NCBI RefSeq assembly: GCF_041262165.1
Contig: NZ_JBGCBY010000003.1
Location: forward strand, 124,001 to 188,000
DNA length: 64,000 bases
Source of the DNA: Streptacidiphilus sp041262165
GTDB taxonomy: Bacteria > Actinomycetota > Actinomycetes > Streptomycetales > Streptomycetaceae
Direction of reading: 5' to 3'
Numbering within the stretch: position 1 is the stretch's first letter; each line of letters begins with the position of its first letter. Below, in pieces: positions 59,581-64,000 of this stretch. Made by a program: the position numbers and the translations under genes. A model generated the notes under the pieces. It was not told where the DNA came from and did not search any database. It saw only the letters and a program-made list of their open reading frames with translations.

Positions 59581-60835
59581 GGTCGCGGGCGGCGGCGCGG
59601 TCGCCGGTGACGCCGCAGGGCAGCCGGTCCGGGTCACGATGCGCCGCGCACAGGAAGCAGAACTCCACGCCGTCGACGGCGAGCGTGGCCACGGGTTCGG
59701 TGTCCACGGGCAGGGGCGGGGCGCCCGGGGTCGGCGGCTCGAGCGGGACCAGCCACTCGCTCTCGCCCCGGCCCTCGATGATCAGCTTCACCGCCCTCGC
59801 GCCGCGCGGGTCACCGTAGGACGGGTCCTGCCAGCCGGCCAGCGAGGCCAGACCTGCCGCCCGGAGCTGCGCGAGGCCGTACGGGAGCAGCCGCGAGGCC
59901 AGCTCGATCAGCTGGCGAATGTGCGTCCCGCGCGGCGGGCCGTACGGGTAGCCGACCGCCTCGGCGATGTCCTCGCCGTGGACCCAGCACTCGAAGGCAC
60001 GGTCCAGGAAGGCGTCCCGGAGCGGGAGTTGGAAGGCGCCGTAGTCCACCGCGGCCTTCCCGGCGGCCCGGCCCTCCCCCTCGCCGTCGGCCGCTGCGGC
60101 CTCGGCGAGGGCCGCGGTCTCCACGATGGTGCGGGTCTGCTCGCGCCAGAAGGCGCGTACGGCGTCGGGGGAGCGGCGGCGCTGGGCGTCCATCAGCCGG
60201 GTGGTGCGCTCCATCAGGTCGATGCCGGGCGACGGCGACGCGTCGACCGGGGACGCCGGCACCGGATCGGGCAGGCCGAGCGTCCGGGACAGCACGCCGT
60301 CCACCGCGGCGAGATGGCACAGCACCTCGGCCGGGCGCCACTGCTCCGTCCCGCCGTGCCACGGCAGGTCGGCGCGCTCCATCCAGTCGAGCTCGCCGAG
60401 GTCGCGCAGCAGGGCGTCCAGCCGGGCGGTCTCGGCGACGTACGGGGTCGCGTAGTCGGGCACCCGGATCTGCGGAGCGCGCCGGGCCAGGGCACGGGTC
60501 AGGACCTGGGTGCGCAGCGTCGGCGCGGGGTCGAGCGGCTCGTCCGCGGAGAGCCAACCGGCGGCGTCCCGCAGCCGGTTCGCCTCCTCGGAGCAGGAGG
60601 GGCAGCCTGCCAGGTGACGTTGCACCTGGGCCGACTCCCCGGCCGGGCAGGCGTCCAGGGCCCAGGCCCCCAGCAGCCCGCGCAGTGCCTCGTGGTCGAG
60701 CGGGTCGAGCGGGTCGAGCGGGTCGAGCGGGTCGACGGGGTCGAGGGGGTCGAGGGGGTCGAGGGGGTCGAGCGGAGCCAGCGGATCGAGCGGGTCGTGT
60801 TCTCCGGGGTCGCCCGGGCGAGGAGGAGCGGTCAT
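59546..60835 (-). CDS. Zinc-finger anti-sigma/MDMPI-type protein
   Basis: The 429-residue protein has an anti-sigma zf-HC2 motif HLAGCPSCSEEANRL about residue 75, then a mycothiol-dependent maleylpyruvate isomerase-like (MDMPI) N-terminal domain: YVAETARLDALLRDLGELDW, PAEVLCHLAAVDGVLSR, and a second half with ECWVHGEDIAEAVGYP. Its ATG overlaps the sigma factor stop (ATGA), so the two are coupled and it probably binds that sigma factor. It also has nine or more DPL repeats near the start (60694-60795). Confidence 0.87.
   Translation of the reverse strand: MTAPPRPGDPGEHDPLDPLAPLDPLDPLDPLDPVDPLDPLDPLDPLDHEALRGLLGAWALDACPAGESAQVQRHLAGCPSCSEEANRLRDAAGWLSADEPLDPAPTLRTQVLTRALARRAPQIRVPDYATPYVAETARLDALLRDLGELDWMERADLPWHGGTEQWRPAEVLCHLAAVDGVLSRTLGLPDPVPASPVDASPSPGIDLMERTTRLMDAQRRRSPDAVRAFWREQTRTIVETAALAEAAAADGEGEGRAAGKAAVDYGAFQLPLRDAFLDRAFECWVHGEDIAEAVGYPYGPPRGTHIRQLIELASRLLPYGLAQLRAAGLASLAGWQDPSYGDPRGARAVKLIIEGRGESEWLVPLEPPTPGAPPLPVDTEPVATLAVDGVEFCFLCAAHRDPDRLPCGVTGDRAAARDLLHAARLLSRP
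60694..60795. repeat. 9-bp tandem repeats encoding LDP in the anti-sigma protein
   Basis: About eleven units of GGTCGAGCG or GGTCGAGGG encode a polymeric DPL/LDP tract near residues 14-45 of the anti-sigma protein. The unit is a multiple of three, so changes in number keep the frame. Confidence 0.8.
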
Positions 60836-61395
60836 GAGGTGGGCTCCGTGGCGAGAGCGGTGGCGAGGAGCTGGAGGCCGAGCCGCATCCGGTGCTTGGC
60901 GGTGGCGGTGCTGATGCCCAGTTCCCGGGCGGCCTGCTGGTACGTCCGGCCGCTGAAGTAGGTGAGGACGAGGGTCTCCCGCAGCGCCTGCGGCAGCCCG
61001 GTGACGACGTACTGGACCCGGGCGGCGGTCGCGTCGGCGAGCGCCTGCTCCTCGACGCTGGACGGCTCCTGCGGGATCTCGTAGTCGTCGGGTCCGGCCG
61101 TCGGCAGGCCACGGTCCCTGCGCAGGCGCTCGACGGCCCTGCGGTGGGTGAGCGTGCTTATCCAGGAGCGCATGGAGCCCTGGGCGGAGTCGAAGTCCTC
61201 GGGGTGCTCCCACACGTGGGTGAAGACCTCACGGGTGATCTGCTCGGCGGCGTCGGGGTCGGCGAGCACGCGGTTGGCGAGCCCGTGCACCAGCGAGGCG
61301 AACTGGTCGTACAGCTCGCCCAGGGCGGACTCCTCGCCGCGGGCGAGTCGCCGCTGGATCTGACGGTCCCACCGGATGGGAGCCGGCGTCGCCAT
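60832..61395 (-). CDS. Extracytoplasmic-function-like RNA polymerase sigma factor
   Basis: The 187-residue protein has sigma region 2 (LYDQFASLVHGLANRVLADP, EQITREVFTHVWEHPEDFD, RSWISTLTHRRAVERLRRD) and region 4 (LPQALRETLVLTYFSGRTYQ, ARELGISTATAKHRMRLGLQ). ATG at 61395 (GTG at 61404 also possible), with GGAAGGGTGGTG upstream. It is coupled to the zf-HC2/MDMPI protein that should control it. The regulated genes are unknown. Confidence 0.93.
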   Translation of the reverse strand: MATPAPIRWDRQIQRRLARGEESALGELYDQFASLVHGLANRVLADPDAAEQITREVFTHVWEHPEDFDSAQGSMRSWISTLTHRRAVERLRRDRGLPTAGPDDYEIPQEPSSVEEQALADATAARVQYVVTGLPQALRETLVLTYFSGRTYQQAARELGISTATAKHRMRLGLQLLATALATEPTS

Positions 61396-61711
61396 GGGCA
61401 CCACCCTTCCTGGGTGTCCCTACCGGTTGCCGCACGTGCTGTGACGCTGTGGAGCTGTGCAGTCGCGGGTTGTCCCCAAGGAAATCTATCGCTCACCTGG
61501 GTGGGCGCACGCCTGTTTGTTGAAACTCTCCACCCCGGCGCTTACCCACCCCCGTGCGCCCCCGGGTCGAGGCGGGGTGCCATCCGACGTCCGCTCCGGC
61601 TAACCTGAGGGTCCGTCATAGACTCTCCGTGACCGTTCGCGTTCCACTCCTGTCCCGTTGCGGACCATCTGCCCCGACAACCGACCCGACAACCGAGAAT
61701 CGCGGCACAGC
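61396..61711. other. Divergent gap between the sigma factor and the STAS gene
   Basis: About 315 bp with no supported gene. It should hold both promoters. I see no clear palindrome. The start GTG of the STAS gene is at its right end. Confidence 0.4.
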
Positions 61712-62134
61712 GTGACCACACTGACAGTGACGTCCGAGGCACACGACAGCTGGCTCTTGCTGCGCGTGACGGGGGAGATCGACCTGCTCTCCGGAGCGGT
61801 GATCCGGGAGCAGGTGCGCCAGGTCGTCGCGGCGGGGCGGCGCAGCCTCGTCCTCGACCTGAGCGCGGTGCGCTTCTGCGACTCCAGCGGGGTGGGCGTG
61901 CTCATCGCCGCCCGGCGGCTGATGCGGTCCTGCTCGGGCGAGCTGCGGCTGGTCCTGCCGGATGTGCGGGACCGGGCGGACTGCGCGGAGGTGCACCGGG
62001 TCTTCACCGCCCTCGGCATCCGGCGCCTGTTCGACATCCACCCGGACCTGGCGTCGGCGACCGCCGAACCCGCGAACGTGCCCAAGGCACGGCCGACGCG
62101 GGTTCCCCCTCCGCGCCTGGCCCAGAGCGCCTAG
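61712..62134 (+). CDS. STAS-domain anti-anti-sigma factor
   Basis: The 140-residue protein has the STAS core TGEIDLLSGAVIREQVRQVV, LVLDLSAVRFCDSSGVGVLI, whose Ser of DSSG is the usual phosphorylation site, and HRVFTALGIRRLFDIHP. GTG start at 61712. It would bind anti-sigma kinases of the RsbW type, not the zf-HC2 protein beside it. Confidence 0.9.
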   Translation: MTTLTVTSEAHDSWLLLRVTGEIDLLSGAVIREQVRQVVAAGRRSLVLDLSAVRFCDSSGVGVLIAARRLMRSCSGELRLVLPDVRDRADCAEVHRVFTALGIRRLFDIHPDLASATAEPANVPKARPTRVPPPRLAQSA

Positions 62135-62281
62135 GAGGGTGCTGAAGATCCAGGACGGGCTCGCGGCGCCCTGCGACTCCGCTTGCCGCTCCGGAGTGGG
62201 GGCGGCCCCTGCCACGTCCCCCAGCGGCGGCCAGTAGGCTCGGGAGCGCTCGTCCCCCGGCCCCTGGAGTGAGACCCCGTC

Positions 62282-63364
62282 GTGAACGCAGTGACCCTCT
62301 CCATCGTCCTGCCCGTGTACGGGGTCGCCGACTATCTGCCGCGCTGCCTGGACTCCGTGCTCGCCACCGACGCCGCGCGCCTGCCCGGACTGCAGGTCAT
62401 CGCCGTCGACGACTGCTCGCCCGACGCCTCGGGAGCCATCCTGGACGAGTACGCCGCACGCGACCCGAGGCTCACCGTGCTGCACCTGACGGAGAACCGG
62501 GGCCTGGGCGGCGCGCGCGAGGCCGGCCTCCCGCTGGCCACCGGCGAGTACGTCTGGTTCGTCGACAGCGACGACTGGCTCGCGGAGGGCGCGGTCGAAG
62601 CCGTCGCCGACCGGCTGGCCGCGGCCTGCCCCCAGGCACCGCTCGACGTTCTGATCACCGGCTTCGCCCGGACCTACCCCGACGGCAGCATCGAACCCGA
62701 CACCTGGCGCGGCCTGATGGACGGCGCTCCCGACGCCTTCACCCTCGCCGAACGGCCGGCGCTGCTCCAGATGATCCTCTCCGCCTGGAACAAGGTGGTC
62801 CGCCGCGAGTTCCTGCAGCAGCTCGGCGTCAGCTTCGGTGACGGCTACTACGAGGACCTCTCCGTCACCTACCCGCTGCTGCTCACCGCCGAGCGGATCG
62901 GCTTCCTCCCGCAGGAGGCGTACTTCTACCGCCGCGCGCGCGAAGGTGCGATCACCAGCACCGCCTCGCCCAAGCACGCGGATGCCTTCGCCCAGTACGA
63001 CGCGATCTTCGCCTTCCTGGACCGCCGCCCCGACATCCCCGCCTCCCTGCGCCGCCTGGTGTTCGACCGCACGGTCAAGCAGGCGGTGACCGTCCTGGAC
63101 ACTCCCGGTCTGGTCCCGCCCGAGCTGCGCCGCGACTTCTTCCACCGCACCGCCGAGCACTTCCGCCGCCGGCGGCCGGACGGCTACCGGTACCCCGGCG
63201 GCCTGCGCGGTGTCCAGTACCGCCTGGTGGAGCGGGATGCCTGGGGTGCGTACCAGCGGCTGCGCCCGCTGCAGGCGCTCCCGCGCACGCTCAGGCGCAC
63301 CGCGCGCGGCAGCGTGCCGCTGGCGAAGCGCGCCCTGCGCGGCACCGCCCGTCGCGGCCTGTAG
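62282..63364 (+). CDS. Family 2 glycosyltransferase
   Basis: The 360-residue protein begins (GTG)NAVTLSIVLPVYGVADYLPRC, with VIAVDDCSPDASGAILDEYA, GGAREAGLPLATGEYVWFVD then SDDWLAEGAV (the DxD-like VDSDDW), giving a GT-A fold. The C-terminal basic tail (RTLRRTARGSVPLAKRALRG) suggests membrane association. Likely acts on a cell-wall polymer such as teichoic acid; acceptor unknown. Confidence 0.92.
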   Translation: MNAVTLSIVLPVYGVADYLPRCLDSVLATDAARLPGLQVIAVDDCSPDASGAILDEYAARDPRLTVLHLTENRGLGGAREAGLPLATGEYVWFVDSDDWLAEGAVEAVADRLAAACPQAPLDVLITGFARTYPDGSIEPDTWRGLMDGAPDAFTLAERPALLQMILSAWNKVVRREFLQQLGVSFGDGYYEDLSVTYPLLLTAERIGFLPQEAYFYRRAREGAITSTASPKHADAFAQYDAIFAFLDRRPDIPASLRRLVFDRTVKQAVTVLDTPGLVPPELRRDFFHRTAEHFRRRRPDGYRYPGGLRGVQYRLVERDAWGAYQRLRPLQALPRTLRRTARGSVPLAKRALRGTARRGL

Positions 63365-63387
63365 ATCGTCGTCGAGCGGACCGGCCC

Positions 63388-64000
63388 TCAGCCCGCGATC
63401 TGCTGCGAGGCCCAGATCAGCGACGGCGTCATCTCGGTGATGAACGTCTCCGTGGTGTGGTCCCCCTTGCTGAGGGTCAGCAGCTGGCTGTTACGCGGGT
63501 TGTGCAGCGCCCTGAGCATCGCCTTGGCGTCCGCGACGGTGCTGCCGTCCTGGAGGGTGCCCTCCATCAGCAGTTGGATGTCGGGCTGCGGCCTGGCCTT
63601 CTGGAGCAGCAGCAGCGGATTGTTGGCCGCGGCCAGCTTCGGGTCCTTCACGACCACGGCCGCGTCGGGGGCGTTGTAGCCCGACATGCTCACGCCTGCG
63701 GAGAAGGACTGCGGGTACTGCACCGTGAGGTTCGCCGCGCAGTAGCCGCCGGCCGAGTAGCCCAGGATCGCCCACTTCTTGGGGTCGTCCGCGACCCTGA
63801 AGTTCTGCCTCATCAGCGTGGGGACGTCCTTGGCCAGCCAGGTCGCGGTCTGGAAGCCGCCCGGCAGGTTGACGCAGCCTGAGTCCTTGCTGCCGCCGAA
63901 CATGTTGAGCTTGGCCGAGACCAGGATCATCGGTTTGACCTTGCCCTCGCCCATGAGCTTGATCATGGCTTTGTCGGCGTGCATGGAACCGAACCAGGTC
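63388..64000 (-). CDS. Alpha/beta hydrolase (esterase D-like), N-terminus outside the window
   Basis: The frame is open to the right edge and continues upstream of the ATG at 63984 (residues TWFGS precede it). It has ILGYSAGGYCAANLTVQYPQ (nucleophile GYSAGG), SAGVSMSGYNAPDAA and LLTLSKGDHTTETFITEMTP with the likely catalytic His. It resembles the lipoprotein esterase at 5971-6987 (GASTGG, TKNF/ETFI), so both ends of the window carry related secreted-type hydrolases. Confidence 0.85.
   Translation of the reverse strand, partial: TWFGSMHADKAMIKLMGEGKVKPMILVSAKLNMFGGSKDSGCVNLPGGFQTATWLAKDVPTLMRQNFRVADDPKKWAILGYSAGGYCAANLTVQYPQSFSAGVSMSGYNAPDAAVVVKDPKLAAANNPLLLLQKARPQPDIQLLMEGTLQDGSTVADAKAMLRALHNPRNSQLLTLSKGDHTTETFITEMTPSLIWASQQIAG

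Overview
The window is about 64 kb of very GC-rich DNA with GTG and TTG starts and strong third-position G/C. It reads as the chromosome of a streptomycete-like actinobacterium (Streptomyces, Kitasatospora or Streptacidiphilus type). Supporting markers are the futalosine menaquinone genes, lineage-restricted families (DUF2771, DUF3027, DUF4229), a DmdR1-like regulator, an NsdA-type HTH/TPR regulator, and a gene order that I recall as resembling the S. coelicolor SCO4325-27, SCO4490s and SCO4366-4411 neighbourhoods. That synteny is from memory and was not searched.

Layout. 0-12 kb: part of an HD hydrolase, cutC, then three helicase-type proteins on the minus strand (HelD/HelR-like RNA polymerase recycling ATPase, XPB, and a helicase-associated WYL-like protein) with a lipoprotein esterase between the last two, and a HAAS-type membrane protein. 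11-18 kb: a methyltransferase, a HAD phosphatase, a cold-shock protein, mqnD and mqnB, a DUF2771 lipoprotein-like protein, an MFS exporter and DUF3027. 19-23.5 kb: a cytosine salvage block (IPNS-like oxygenase, yeast-type cytosine deaminase, divergent PucR regulator, NCS1 permease). 23.6-30 kb: late and first steps of futalosine menaquinone synthesis (mqnL, mqnP, mqnM, mqnE) with an AsnC regulator and a threonine dehydratase. 30-36 kb: lytic transglycosylase, DUF4229, LacI regulator, a 28-residue membrane peptide, serC, a citrate synthase and pdxH.

36.2-48.9 kb is the accessory part. A ribosomal-peptide (RiPP) operon of the FxSxx-COOH class lies here: a 60-residue precursor ending FQSSI, preceded by a short ORF that overlaps its start codon; a radical SAM/SPASM maturase fused to an HExxH domain; an AAC(3)-fold acetyltransferase; a TIR protein (FxsC); and a 1321-residue MinD-like/TIR/NB-ARC/TPR protein (FxsT). 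It is followed on the other strand by an alpha/beta hydrolase and two tandem SLATT-like (DUF4231) four-helix membrane proteins. A relic of a third SLATT promoter and start site sits upstream of the hydrolase. The mixture of a modified peptide, TIR and STAND-type signalling proteins, and membrane effectors suggests a signalling or conflict system.

48.9-64 kb returns to core genes: a 12-codon ORF with a Shine-Dalgarno complementary to 15 nt of the 16S tail, a PAS/GAF protein, a SIS protein, dmdR1 with a full-length antisense ORF, a primase-polymerase-like protein, an HTH/TPR regulator, a secreted-type membrane protein, an orphan substrate-binding lipoprotein, purU, a sigma/anti-sigma pair, a STAS protein, a GT2 glycosyltransferase and a truncated esterase that resembles the one at 6 kb. 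No tRNA, rRNA, CRISPR or transposase was recognised. Short tandem repeats, inside and between genes, are unusually common.
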